The position numbers and the translations under genes are program-made. DNA of 64,000 nucleotides from Solanum dulcamara (taxonomy: Eukaryota; Streptophyta; Magnoliopsida; Solanales; Solanaceae), in the NCBI RefSeq assembly GCF_947179165.1, contig NC_077240.1, positions 73,379,501-73,443,500 of the forward strand, in the 5' to 3' direction. Below the pieces are notes generated by a model. That model was not told the origin of the DNA. It ran no database searches and saw only the letters and a list, made by a program, of their open reading frames with translations. Shown here in pieces: positions 46,505 through 58,885 of this stretch. Positions within the stretch are counted from its first letter, which is position 1. Every line of letters starts with the position of its first letter.

Positions 46505-46517
46505 TGGTATTAGATCA
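46505..46517 (+). promoter_or_regulatory. tRNA-Met type primer binding site (degraded)
   Basis: TGGTATTAGATCA follows the LTR end by four bases (AACA). It differs slightly from the initiator-Met PBS TGGTATCAGAGC usual for plant gypsy elements. In the left arm the site is more degraded. Confidence 0.7.
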
Positions 46518-46716
46518 CAGAGTTTAAGATTCCTAGGATATCTATGAAGTTGTGTCTAGTAGAGTCTTGCTTATGGGTTTATCGTGCACCACACTTATAA
46601 TCAGGAGGATATAGGACATTACCAATTATCTCACTTTTTCCATATTCTGAGTTCGTGAGATAGAGTTTAACATTATAAATGTTTTCATCTAATTCATGCA
46701 TTACATGTTGCAGATA

Positions 46717-47486
46717 ATGCCTCCTAAACGTACCGCCTGCCAGGGAAATATCACCAGCATCGGGCTCCACAATCTTAGATGCCTCCACCTTCTCGAGAGA
46801 GAACTAGGGGTCGACCTACCCAGTCTATGAAGGAAATCCAAATACATACTATTCATCCTGCTCTTACTTCAAAAGATCTATTGCCATGCTCACTCAGTTG
46901 GTAGCTGCCCAGAGGGGTAACCAGAGTTCACCTACTCTTAGCTCTAGCTCTCAAGAGTCATCAGCTTCAGTGAGGATACAAGATTTCTTAAGGTTGAACC
47001 CACCAGTTTTCACGGGTTCTAAGGTTGAGGAAGACCCCTAGAATTTCATCGATGAGATGTGGAAAATACTAAAGGCGATATATGCTATTGTGGTTGAGGG
47101 AGTGGAGTTGGTTTCTTACCATCTTAAAGATGTGGCGAATGTGTGGTACAACCAATGGGAGGAGGGCAGAATGTTGAGCCTGCTGTTTAGGATGAATTTC
47201 AGGGTGCTTTCCTTGACCATTTTTCTCCTAGACCTTTGAGGGATGCCAAGGTTGAAGAGTTCGTGAACCTGAAGCAAGAGGGAATGGCAGTGAAGTTGTA
47301 TGGTCTGAAGTTCATCCAACTGTCTAGATATGCCCCGGAGATGATCCCAAATATGAGATCCAAGATGAGAAAGTTTGTCTCCGGCCTGGGAAAACATGTG
47401 AAGAAGGAGTGTAAGGCCTCACTATTGATTTCTGACATGGATATTCTAGGCTCATGGTTTATGCTCAGCAGGTTGAGGAGGAAAAG
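46717..47486 (+). pseudogene. E/D gag N-terminal part (right arm)
   Basis: Gypsy gag starting near ATG 46717 (MPPKRTACQ, then a frameshift). A conserved core follows: LTQLVAAQRGNQ (46880), FLRLNPPVFTGSKVEEDP then TAG (47039), FIDEMWKILKA, and EGVELVSYHLKDVANVWYNQ (47097-47156). The next part is MRDAKVEEFVNLKQEGMAVK, KFVSGLGKHVKKECKASLLI and SDMDI. At 47486 it is cut by element C; the last bases AAAAG pair with AGAAG (57388-57392) as target duplication. It continues as KKYKKEHLRKKSKS at 57393. Confidence 0.88.
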
Positions 47487-50316
47487 TGTCACGACCCGAA
47501 TCTGGGCCATGATGGCGCCTACTATAACCCCCGAGTAGGCAAGCCAAACCCAAATCAAGCATAAGTCAAACCTCAATTTAATTAAATAATTAATAACATA
47601 AGAAGGCGGAAGCAAAAAGAATATAACGAAAGAAATGTCGGGCTAGGGTATAGATATGTAAATAGAATACAAAATATACAAAAAGACCGATAGTGACCAA
47701 AATGACGAACTAATACTAGACCAAACCCCGGACCAGATGTCACATAGACAGGATCTACTAGGTATAAAAGTTGACAATGTATATATATACAATACAGATC
47801 AGACTATCAAAAAGTATAAGTGTAAGTCAGTACAAAAAAGTGAAAGTAGAAAGTCTCTGAACGTCGGGAGCTCACCACAATCCAAATCTGGCACCGCTAC
47901 GGATGATCAGGAGTGCAATGGGGGTGGCTCGAACTGGAAGCTGCATCAAAAAGATGTAGAAGTGCAGTATGAGTACCGTACTCAGTAGCCATCATAGGCC
48001 GACCGAGCACAGAAAGAATAAATATATAATTTGTAGCACGATGATACTATTAATAATAAGAGAGAAGCATAAAACTACAATTATGGGAAAAAGAGTTACG
48101 GGAAGAATCATTTGGTAAACAAGTAAATCCCAACCAAACAGTTAATCATAGTGATAATCTCAACCCACAAAATACCAGAGGAATGCATCAATATAAAATA
48201 GTAGATATAGATCATATTTCTTCAAAAGTAGCATGGGGCATCCAGAATTCACACCCCGGGCTTCTAAATAATAATACTAATAATAGTAACCCGAATATGT
48301 ATCAATGGGTAGCCCAAAATTCACACATCTAGCTTCTCAATAATATTATTAATAATAATAACCCAAAATATGTGTCAATGGTCCGCCCAGAACTCATACC
48401 TAAAACTTCTCAATAATATTAGTAATAATTATAACCCAAAATATGTGTCAACTGGCCGCCCAAAATTTACACCTCGAGCTTCTCAATATGAAATTTCATA
48501 AATAAAATATCACCGATATTTTTTTAATAAAATCCTTAACCTTATTCATAAACCAAAAGTTTTATGATCATCATTTTGTTCTTTCTTTTGATATGGTTCT
48601 TAACACCGGCGAGGCAAAATAATACAAGTAGTATGTCAAAATCATATATAATTCAAGCCTAGAAAAATCGCATCAAAGGGACCAAATCACTATCATGGGA
48701 CGGCAATGTACCAAAAGCATAGCCTCGGGCCCAACATTTCAATATCAAAAGAAAACAAGACATAAGCATAAGCCAAAATTCACAACAAGATGCAACTGAA
48801 ACCAAAAAAGTCAAACCACGGCTTTCTAAGTCCAAATCACCTAGAAGCGAGTTCTAAGGATTCTAAGCCATGTAAAACAAGTCAAGATATCACCTAGACT
48901 ATGTATCCAACAACTAAAACCCCAAACTAGTAACTAACGATGATCATCAACTCTATTTTTCTCAATGAGATATCAACACTTAAATCACCAACCTAATCAT
49001 GCATTACTACTCAAAATATACCAATTCTAACCAAGCCAAGTCTAACAAGGGTAAACCATAACCTACCTTAAAGACGAAACCACATACGAACTGGTAAACT
49101 TGAGCTTTTCCCTTTTGGACCGCCTTCGAACGATGTCACTCTATCAAAATAAAGTCAACGACATCTATATTGCTAAAATTAAAAATGAAACTAAAATTGG
49201 GTCAAAATTCAACTTTAGGACCTGCACACAAAATCGAAAAATGAATTGCATCAAAGGGTCCCAAATAACTCAAGGAACTTGTGTCCCAAAAATAGGCACA
49301 TTTGAGCACCGGAAGAGATCAAACAACCCCACCAAATTCAATCCTTAGAATAGTTCAAAAAAATGCAAGAAACAAAAAACTTATGCAAAACTTACCAGGT
49401 TTTCAGGATGAGAAAGGGTTTTGGAACGTCCCTGCAAGAATTTCCAACATACCAAAACAAAAATGATCGAAAATGGCTAAAAGGATCTCTCAAAATCCCC
49501 AAATTAGTAGGTCTGCTAGAAATGTGCTTTTTAATTCACTGAAGCCAGTGAATTTGTTCTTCGCAATTGCGAGCAGGGCCTCGCGATCGCAAAGTTTGAT
49601 CCATCTAACCCATCGTGATCGCGATGGTCAATCATGCGATCACGATGCCCACGGTCTTCGTCCTTCACGATGGGGGTGCAGAATTCATTCGAAACCCCAC
49701 TAACACAAACAAACTTGCTACCCAACTAGAAACGGCATTCCAGACTCAATTTAATTGACAGATTTTCCCACGGAGGTCGTTTTGATGAAATATTGACTGA
49801 AGTCAACACTTTCCAAATAAAATATTTAAAATACACAAATGGCCTAAAACTTATTCCAAGCACCTCAAAAATTGAACCAAAGGTCGTTCCAGACCAAACT
49901 CGGTGTTATGGAGCTAACCGTGCTGACAAAATTTTCATCCGAGCATATTTACTCAAAATATTGACCGAAGTCAAACTTTACCAAAACTTTAAAGTTAAAA
50001 TGATAAATCGCCCAAACTCAAAACAAAGACTCCAAAACCCAAATCAACCTTCTTTCTAAACCAAAATGGACCTTCTGAAGCTGATGGGATCATCAAAATA
50101 CTCATACAATGCTTGAATCTCCATATGTTGACTAAAGTCAACTCTTTCAATCCTTAAGGCTCAAAATGTCCACGCTACCTCAAAACTCAACCAAACAACT
50201 TGGGAAGAATTCCACCTATCCCAACATCACATAAGATCTACAAAGAAGCTACGCGAAGGAATAAAATGGTAAAAATATGCAAAAGCATGAACATGACCTT
50301 AGAGGTCATTATAACA
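47487..50316 (-). mobile_element. Element C 3' LTR (right arm), full length
   Basis: On the minus strand it runs TGTTATAATGACCTCTAAGG (50316) to ...CAGATTCGGGTCGTGACA (47487). At 2830 bp it is the most complete C LTR. It retains the block with TCGCGATCGC and GTGATCGCGATGG words (49555-49660) that the left copy lost. The tandem array is at 48240-48490. Confidence 0.9.
48240..48490. repeat. ~75-bp tandem array in C 3' LTR (right arm)
   Basis: Three to four units (reverse complement of the array at 19965): CTTCTCAATAATATTA, TATGTGTCAATGG, GCCCAAAATTCACAC. ATT tails are short. Confidence 0.8.
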
Positions 50317-50329
50317 TCCACTATTGAAA

Positions 50330-51610
50330 GGACTTTCATCCTCGAAAGTCAAGGAACAAAGGTACTTGATGTCTCCAAAAGGTGAGGATATCGTATCGCA
50401 TGTCCTGCTCGGTCTCCCAAGTAGCCTCCTTGACCGAACGATGCCTTCACTGGACTTTCACCGATGTAATATCCTTAAACCTCAATTTCCTAACATGCCT
50501 ATCCAAAATATCCACAGGCTCTTTCTTAAAGGTGAAAGACTCATCAAATTGAACTAAATCCCAATATAGCACGTGAGACATCCCGAACATAGCGCCGTAG
50601 CATAAAAACATGGAACACAAGGTGAACACCTGAAAGTGTTGGGGGTAAGGGCAACTTATAAGCTACCCCTCCTCTCAAATCTCATCACGCCCTTCATGGG
50701 CAAAACTCATAGGAATACTCGATCTCTAACCATAAACTCCAAAGGTTGAACCTTCTGATCAGTATAACTTTTCTTCCTACTTTGGGAAGTACGGAGCCTC
50801 TCCTAGATCATATGAACTTTATCCATCGAGTCACACAACAAATTGGTTCCCCAAGGCCTAATCTTAAAAGAATCAAAGAAGCCTACTAGAGAACGACATC
50901 TCCTACTATACAATACCTCAAAGGGAGCCATCTCAATGCTCGTATGGTATCTATTATTATATGCGAACTCTGCCAAATTCAAGATCCCACTGACCTCCAA
51001 AATCAATAACACAGGCCCATAGTATGTCCTCCAAGACTTGCATAGTCCTCTCTAACTGACCATCGATGTAGGGTGAAAAGATTTGCTAAGCTTGACTTGG
51101 GTACCCAAATCTCTCTATATAGAACCCCAAAAATGTGAAGTGAACTGAGTACCATGGTCTGAAATTATAGATACTGGCACCCCATGTAATCGGACCACCT
51201 CTCGGATGTAAATCTGATCCAACCTCTGGGAAGTATAAATAGTCTAGACTGGTAGAAAGTGAGCATACTTAGTCAATTGATGTATGATGACCCAAATAGA
51301 ATTAAAACCTCGGAAGGTATGTTGTAAAACTACTATGAAGTCCATAGTTATCCTCTCCCACTTCCACTCTAGAATGGGTAGTCGCTGGGTCAAACCACCT
51401 AGCCTCTGATGCACGAACTTAACCTGCTGACAGTTCAAGCACCTAGCCATAAAATCTACAATACCCCTCTTTATCCCAAACCATCAATAATGCTGCCATA
51501 GGTCATGATACATCTTCGCCGCACCTAGATGAATGGAATATGTGGAACAATGGACCTCCTCAAGGATGAGCCTTAACTAAATCTCAAACTCTAGGAACAA
51601 AGATACGACC
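50330..51610 (-). pseudogene. Element C integrase (right arm)
   Basis: Minus strand. The zinc-binding region has SIHLGAAKMYHDLWQHY then TGA, followed by CLNCQQVKFVHQRLGGL (51440-51390). The core has ITMDFIVVLQHTFRGFNSIW and LTKYAHFLPV then TAG (both arms). YIREVVRLHGVPV and DHGTQFTS follow. Later parts are EFAYNNRYHTSIEMAPFEVL (about 50960) and LDRHVRKLRFKDITSVKV (50500-50450). It has fewer stops than the left copy; at 51226-51228 it retains CAG where the left has TAG. Confidence 0.88.
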
Positions 51611-51699
51611 CACAATCCTCAAAATGCCCTTCGGATCTAAGGTCGCCTTCCTAGACTCTCCATTGAGTTCCTTATCACAAATCACCCTAATTGTGGGTC

Positions 51700-52320
51700 T
51701 TCAAACTTCTGTACTCTAATCTACTCCATCAAGGAAGATATAGCCTCTACATAAGCAAGTAGCCTGCCAAGCTCATTAATATCAAAATAAACCATCTGGT
51801 TAGCTAAAGAATAGATGTCGATAGCTAAATGTTGTTGCTCAATTGATAATAGTGCCAAAATCACCATATTCACCGCCTTCTGGCTCAAAGCATCTGCTAC
51901 TACATTTTCTTTGCCCAGGTGATAGAGAATAGTGATGTCATAGTCCTTCAACAACTCCAAGCATCGGTGTTGTCTCAGATTAAGGTCTTTCTGGCTAAAT
52001 ATGTGTTAAAGACTACGGTGGTTAGTGTAGATCTCACAATGGGCTGCATACAAATAATTCCTCAAAATATTCAATGCGAAGAGTACCGCTACCAACTCTA
52101 AATCATGTGTGGGGTAATTCCGCTCATGCACCTTTAGCAGCCTAAAAGCATATGCAATAACTCTACTCATCTGCATCAGAATGCAATCCAAGCAAATACC
52201 TAAAACATCACCATACACTGTAAATCCCTGGTCCTCGACTAGAAGATTAAGAATCAGAGCTGAAGTCAACAAGGCTTTGAGCTTCAGAAAGCTCGTTTCT
52301 CACTCATCAGACCACTGGAA
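51700..52320 (-). pseudogene. Element C RNase H (right arm)
   Basis: The minus strand reads [20 protein letters not shown] then [20 protein letters not shown] and [19 protein letters not shown] (52230-52060). These are followed by [11 protein letters not shown] and [20 protein letters not shown] (51960-51900) and ADALSQKAVN. Gln codons at 52171, 51991 and 51880 are intact here but TAG in the left arm. Catalytic Asp of TDHRS is Asn. A frameshift lies near 52010. Confidence 0.85.
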
Positions 52321-53040
52321 TGGGATATTTTTCTGAGTCAATCTAGTCAAAAGCACTGTAATAGAAGAGAACCCCTACACAAACCATCTATAATATCCTG
52401 CCAACCCAATTAAACTATAAACCTCGGTAGGAGAAGTGGGCCAATACTAATCATGAACTATCGCTATCTATGGTGATTTTACCATAACCTTATCCTTGGA
52501 CACTATGTACCTTAGAAATGCCACAAACTCAAGCCAAAATTCACACTTTGTGAATTTGGCATACAACTAATGATCCCGCATGGTCTAAAGTACTATCCTC
52601 AGGTGCTCCTAGAGTAGACTAGAATATCATCAATGAATACAATGACAAAAGAGTCCAAGTAGGCCTTGAACACATGGTTTATCAAATCCATGAATGTTAC
52701 GGGGGTATTAGTCAACCCAAAAGACATCATTAAGAACTCATAGTGCTCGTATGGAGTCCTAAAAGCATCTATAGGGATATCTGACTCCCTAATCCTCAAC
52801 TTGTGATACCCTGACCTCAAGTCTATCTTAGAGAATATTGCTTTACCTTGGACCTGGTAAAATAAGTCATCAATTAGCGACAACGTGTACCTATTCTTGA
52901 TGGTCACCATATTCAACTTCCTATAATTAATACACATACCCAAGGTACCATCCTTTTTTTCATGAACAAAATAGGTGCACTCCAGGAAGAAACACAAGGC
53001 CTGATAAACCCCTTACTCAAGAGGTGTTGGAGCTATACCT
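52321..53040 (-). pseudogene. Element C reverse transcriptase (right arm)
   Basis: An uninterrupted 132-codon palm (52997-52599): [17 protein letters not shown], then [40 protein letters not shown] and [13 protein letters not shown]. The catalytic FIDD is intact. The IDYR Asp reads Asn (CINYR). The left copy has TAG after GYH. Fingers before 52997 and the connection after 52599 are frame-broken. Confidence 0.88.
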
Positions 53041-53665
53041 TAAGCTCCCACACTCAACTAGAGCCATTAGATATGGTGGAATAGAGACTAGTTGTGTACC
53101 CAGCTCAATATCAATACCAAAGTCAATATCAGGCTTAGGAGGAAGGCTAGGTAGATCAGTGGGAAATATGTTAGAGAACTCTTGAACCACCAAAATTGAA
53201 TCTATAGAAGGAGTGTCAGCACTAGTGTCACAGACATAAGAAAGATAGGCTAGACATCCCTTTCCCACTAACCATTGAGCCTTGAGGAAGGATATCAAAC
53301 CACATGGTATATGGCTAAATTCACTTGCCCAAACGATTGGAAGAAATACTAGGCATACATAAGGTAATAATCTTAGAGAAGCAATACAGAATCACATGAT
53401 TAGTAGACAACCAATCCATGTCTAGAATCAAGTCAATATATACAATATCTAGTACAATCAAGTCCGATCTAGTATCATATCCTGAGACAGTCACTGCACA
53501 GGATCGATACACTCAATCCATTACTAAAGAATCAATTATGGGGGTAGCTACACACATAGACATAAGTAATGGTTCACATAAAACATCCCATCGAGTAGCA
53601 TAATGAGAAGACACATACGAGTAAGTGGACCCCATATAAAATAAAGCATAGAAAGACTGATGAGA
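53041..53665 (-). pseudogene. Element C protease and linker (right arm)
   Basis: Minus strand: ALFYMGSTYSYVSSHYATRW near 53650-53590 (catalytic Asp is Tyr, as in the left arm), then YDTRSDLIVLDIVYIDLILD and MDWLSTNH (53500-53400). The linker is open: FLKAQWLVGKGCLAYLSYV then VQEFSNIFPTDLPSLPPKPD (53298-53110). It includes the uninterrupted site (about 53160-53172) of the left-arm solo LTR. Confidence 0.85.
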
Positions 53666-55144
53666 GATGGATATTATACTTGTGATGATGGAATTCGATG
53701 TCTACACCTCTGGCTTACCCGAAAAAGCATATATGTCAATGCGTCTACCTCTACCACCTGTCCGTCATATCTAGGGACCACCCCTAGTACCTTGAGACTT
53801 ACCTTGACCACCCTGCACACTCTCTCTAGGGGGATGAACTAGGGCCCTTGAGGCCTTAACCTACTGACCCTATGGACCCTGCTGACTCTAGAGTCTACAA
53901 TGGTTGATAGTAGGACACTCCCTCAAAAAGTGGCCTATCACACCACACTCATAGTACTACCCTCTAAATAAACCTCTCTGTGATGTCCCAACTGAACCTA
54001 AATGGCCACCACGACCTGAGTCCCCAAAAGTTTGACCCCGAGAAGCCTGACCCCAAGAAGCCTGACCCAAAGTCTAGCTGCTCTGATCGCCGACACCTAT
54101 TTATCCACCATCATAAGTTGTAAGGCTTCCTTAATTGTTCTACTAGGTAGATACTACTGTAGATAGCCTCTGCCAAAAGAACCCCTATCATGTGACTGAC
54201 GTCGCTTTCTCCATAGGCCTCATGATTTATAGCCTCAATAGTATAGGCATGGTCTACTATATGTAAGATTGAATAGCTCGATGCAACCATCTACTCTGTA
54301 GCTAACCTTAAGGGAATATACAACCCTCTAATGAATTGACGTCGGTATAATCATGGAAGAATGCCTATATAACTCATGAAATCATGACTCATACTCTGTG
54401 ACCATCATTAGTACCTGTACTAATGGTGTGAACTCATCCCTCAGCTAATCCCTCAAACTGCACGGTACATACTTCTCCAAGAAGTCCTAAGAGAACTAAA
54501 TACATCAGCGACAATCCTGTGGTTCTATAACATACAATCTCCATCACTGCTTCGCTGGTCTATCCTGCTGGAAAGTAGTGTAATCAACCCTGTGGGACTC
54601 CACCAATGTGAAGTTATGCAACCTCTTATGGAAACTAACCAGAAACACATGGTCATCCTCGCCCATGGTACTTGAGAACCTAAGAGGGGAGAATTTGATA
54701 AACCTCCCCAGCATCTTTTGCTCCTTCGAAGTCATAACAGGTCTAGCTGCCATGCGCTGAACAACTGTAAGAATAAGATAAATCACCGGATGGGGAGCTG
54801 TAGTAGTAGGTTGTAGGACTGGGTTATGATCATATTGTGCCCCGTCCTGGACTGAAGTCTTTGCCTCCTCTCGGAGCTGATGTGCTAGGCAGGGTCCCTG
54901 CTCGAGGCATACCCTTCATAAAGCTGAGGGTTTGGGCCATAGTATCATTTAACACTGGTGTGGCCACGAATCCGAGTGGAGGCGGGGTTGGATCCTCTTC
55001 CACCAGCTGATGCTCGAACTGCTCAACCTCATTATCTGGCTCTAAAACTGCTGCTGTGGACTAAACTTTGCCTCGGCCTCTGTGTCAACCTTGACCTCTA
55101 TCTTGGGCTGGAGCTCTATCTACAGGCGTAAGGGGTCCTCGTCC
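53666..55144 (-). pseudogene. Element C gag (right arm)
   Basis: Minus strand: Pro/Glu-rich start near 55140-54950, then MAARPVMTSKEQKMLGRFIK then FSPLRFSSTMGEDDHVFLVS and FHKRLHNFTLVESHRVDYTT (54750-54560). The capsid remainder and a knuckle YYECGVIGHFLRECP near 53960-53915 follow. The first Cys is Tyr, as on the left. Between knuckle and protease this copy has about 75 bp that the left arm lacks. Multiple stops are present. Confidence 0.83.
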
Positions 55145-57387
55145 ACCTCGGGTAGAATAGATCAATATTCTTCAAAAGTATCATGGGACGCCTGAAATTC
55201 ACACCTCGAGCTTCTGAATAATAATAATAATAATAATAATAGTAATTCGAACATGCATCAATAAGCTGCCTGAAATTCACACCTCGAGCTTCTCAATAAT
55301 ATAAGTAATAATAATAACCTGAAATATGTGTCAATGGACCGCCCAAAATTTACACCTCGAGCTTCTCAATAATATTAGTAATAATAACAACCTGAAATAT
55401 CTGTCAATGGGCCGCCTAGAATTCACACCTCGAGCTTCTCAATATGAAATGCCATAAATAAAATATCACTGGTATTTCTTTAATAAAATCCTTACCCTTA
55501 TTCATCAACCAAAACTTTTAATCTCATAATTTTGGTCTTTTTTTAAAAATGGTTCTTAACACAAGAGAGGCAAATCAATACAAGTAGTATGTAAAAATCA
55601 TATATCTTTCAAATCGAAAAAAATCCCATCAAATCCACCAAATCACTAACTTGGGACGTCGGTGTATCAAAAGCACGACCTCGGGCCCAACATTTCAATA
55701 TCAAAGGAAAACAAACACAAGCATAAGCAAAAATTCACAACAAGTGGTAATCGAAACTAAGAAAGTCAAACCACGACTTCTTAAGTCCAAATCACCTAAA
55801 AACGAGTTGTAAGGATTCTAAGCGATGTAAAAAAAGACATAATATCACCTAGACTAAGGATACAACGACTAAGACCCCAAACTAGTCACTAACGGTAATC
55901 ATCAACTCCAATTTTCTCAATGAGATATAAACACTTAAATCACCAACTCAATCATGTGTTACTACTCAAAATATACCAATTCTAACCAAGACAAGTCTTA
56001 CATAGGTAAACCATAACCTAACTCAAAGCCAAAACTATACAAGAACCACTAAACTTGAGCTTTTCCCTTCTGAGCCACCTCCAAACGATGCCACTCTATC
56101 AAATTATCAAAGAACACATCAAAATAAAGCAAACGATACCTATATTGCTATAATTAAAAACACAAACTAAAATCAGGTCAAAATTCGATATTGGGACCCA
56201 TATATAAAATTAAGACACCAACTCCATCACAAGGACCCAGATAACACAAGGGACTTGCACCCCAAAAATGGGCACATTCCGAGCATCGAAAGAGCTCAAA
56301 CACCCCACGAAATTCTAGCCCTAGAATAGTTTTAAAACATCTAAGAAGCATAAAAATTATGCGAAACTTATGAGATGTTTAGGAAGATAAAGGGTTTGGG
56401 AACATCCCATCAAGAATTTCCAACACACCGGGATAAAAATGATCGAAAGTGGCCTAGAGGAGCTCTCAAAATCCTAAAATTACTAAGTCCCAAAATGGGA
56501 CTTAGCTGCTGGAAACAGGAGTTTTAATTCATTGAAGCTAGTGAATTTGTTCATCAAAATCGTGATTTGGTCCTCGTGATTGCAAGGTTTGATCCAGTTA
56601 AACCATCACAATCACGATCGTAAATCACACAATCATGATGCCCAGGTTCTCAGGCCTTTGCGATCGCGGACCTCTAGGTCACGAATGCGAGAAACTTTGC
56701 ACCAACAGTTCAGTTGGTGATGAACTTTGGAGAAATGGGATTTTCTCTGATGGTAGTTTGGAATTCATTTGGAACCCCGCTAATGCAAATAGACTATGCT
56801 ACCCAACGAGAAATGACATTTTAAACTCAATAAAATCGACTGATTTTCAAATAGAGGTCGTTTCGATAAAATGTTGAACGAAGTCAACACTTTCTAAAAA
56901 AAGCATTCTAAACACACAAACAACCTAAAACTTATTTCAAGCACCTCAAAAATTGAAACAAAGGTTGTTCCAGACCAAAATCAGTATTCCGAAGTTAACT
57001 GCGCTGATAGAATTTTCATCCGAGCGCGTTTTCTTAAAATGTGGATCGAAGTCAAATTTGGCCAAAACTTTAAAGTTAAAATGAAAAATAGCCCAAACTC
57101 AAAACAAAGACTGCAAAACCAAACCAGCCTTCCTTCTAGGCTAAAATGGAGCTGATAGGACCGAAGAAATTCTCATACGATGCCCGAATCTCTGGATATT
57201 GACTAAAGTAAACTCTTTCAAACCTCAAGCCTCAAAAATGGCAAAACCACCACAAAAATTAGTTGAGCACCTTAGAAAGCATGCCACCTATCGTAATATC
57301 ACATAAGAACTATAAATAAGCTATAGGAAGGGGTAAAATGGTAAAGACACAAAAAGCACAAAAATAACCTTGGAGATCATTATAATA
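55145..57387 (-). mobile_element. Element C 5' LTR, 3' end deleted (right arm)
   Basis: Minus strand from 57387 (TATTATAATGATCTCCAAGG) to about 55145, where it joins gag at the same place as the left copy (…GATCTATTCTAC). The array is at 55190-55440, with a short (AAT)n at 55218-55247. CG-word-rich block at 56570-56700. The AGAAG flank (57388-57392) is the target duplication. Confidence 0.85.
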
Positions 57388-57392
57388 AGAAG

Positions 57393-57890
57393 AAATATAA
57401 AAAGGAGCACTTAAGAAAGAAATCCAAATCTGTTGTGCCTGAGAATGAGCAGAAACCTATTAAGAGCAACAAGTCCTTCTTTTAGAAGAGGTCTTCTAAC
57501 TATGCCCCATCATTAGTGAGTGAACTAACATCCATCTACACATTTGATCAAAAAAACTAGAGCCACCAAAATTTTAAAGCTCAGGGTTCCCAATCCCATG
57601 AAACTATGGATCAAGGTCAAAAGGGGAAGCCACCTTCAGCAAGTGTGGTAGGCTTCATCTAGGAGAGTACAGAGATGGCACCAGGGGTTGTTGTAACTAT
57701 GGTAAAGTAAGTCATCTCTAGAGAGAGTGTATGATGTTGGGAGACAAAGCCATATTGTCTTATGTGGCACCACTAGGCCGAGGTAATCAAAGGGGTACTA
57801 CTCTAGGCACAAGTGGAGGTTCAAACCGTTTGTATGCTATGGCTATTCGCCAGGAGCAGGAGAACTCGCCAGATGTTGTTACTGGTATGC
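57393..57890 (+). pseudogene. E/D gag C-terminal part (right arm)
   Basis: KKYKKEHLRKKSKS (57393), NEQKPIKSNKSFF then TAG, SSNYAPS (57493), FDQKN and GSQSHETMDQGQKGKPPSAS (57585-57645). The knuckle reads RGCCNYGKVSHL-stop-RECM (57684-57735). Tyr in place of the second Cys and the TAG are shared with the left arm. Continues into NRLYAMAIRQEQENSPDVV-like sequence (57826-57885). Confidence 0.82.
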
Positions 57891-58480
57891 TTTGAGTGTT
57901 TTCTTTTGATGTCTATGTTTTTCTTGATTTGGGTGCCACCTTGTATTTTGTGACCCCATATGTGGCTAATGAGTTTGATATCCTTCCTAAGCCCCTTCTT
58001 GAGCCCTTTAATATTTCTACTCATGTTGGTGAGTCTATTATAACTGAGAGGGTCTATAGAGATTGTTGAGAAACCATGGCTGACTTAGTTGAGTTAGACA
58101 TGGTTGATTTTGATTTATACTTAGCATGGATTGACTTTATGCCTCTTATGCCTCAGTTGATTATAGAACTCGGATTGTTAAGTTTCAATTTCTAGATGAA
58201 CCTATCGTAGAGTGGAAGGATAGTCCAGCAGTGTCTAAGGGTAAGTTTGTATCATACCTTAGGGACAAAAAGTTAATCTCCAAGGGTTGCAACTATCATA
58301 TAGATCGAGTTAGAGATCATAGTATGGAAGCTTCATCCCTCGAGTCTGTTTCCATTGTTAATGAGTTTCTCAAAGTTTTCCCTGATGATTTGCCCAGATT
58401 TCCTCTTGAGAGGGAGATTGAATTTGAGATTCGTGTACTTTCTGATACACAACCTATCTCTTTTTTGCCATATTGAATGG
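57891..58480 (+). pseudogene. E/D protease and linker (right arm)
   Basis: VFLDLGATLYFVTPYVANEF near 57921-57980 keeps the catalytic Asp. ETMADLVELDMVDFDLYLAW follows, then a frameshift, then an open linker (58231-58476): MSKGKFVSYLRDKKLISKGC, VNEFLKVFPDDLPRF, LEREIEFEIRV. There are small changes from the left copy. Confidence 0.8.
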
Positions 58481-58885
58481 ATCCCGCTGAGTTGAAGGAA
58501 TTATAAAAACAACTAAAAGATCTCTCAGATAAGGGATTCATTAGGCCAAGTGTGTTACCTTGGGTCACTCCTATCCTATTCCTATAAAAGAAATATTGTT
58601 CCCTCAGGATATGTATTGACTATTATTGGTTGAAAAATATCACCATAAAGAATAAGTATCCTCTTCCTAGGATAGATGATTTGGTTGACCAGCTTTATTA
58701 TGCCACTTGTTTCTCAAAGATAGACCTTAGATTAGGCTATCATCAGTTGAAAGTGATGGAGTGTAACATTCCAAAAATAGCTTTTTGAACCCAATATGGT
58801 CACATTGAGTTTCTTCGTATGTCCTTTGGTTTGACTAATTTTCCTGTAGCATTTATAGACTTGATGAATTGAATGTTCAATGTGA
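58481..58885 (+). pseudogene. E/D reverse transcriptase, truncated (right arm)
   Basis: DPAELKEL, then a stop, QLKDLSDKGFIRPSVLPW, then [10 protein letters not shown] (58608) and [20 protein letters not shown] (58660-58720). Remains of GHIEFLRMSFGLTN (58800) and FIDLMN (58855) follow. It is cut at about 58885 against R1, identical to the left arm, before the YxDD box. Confidence 0.85.
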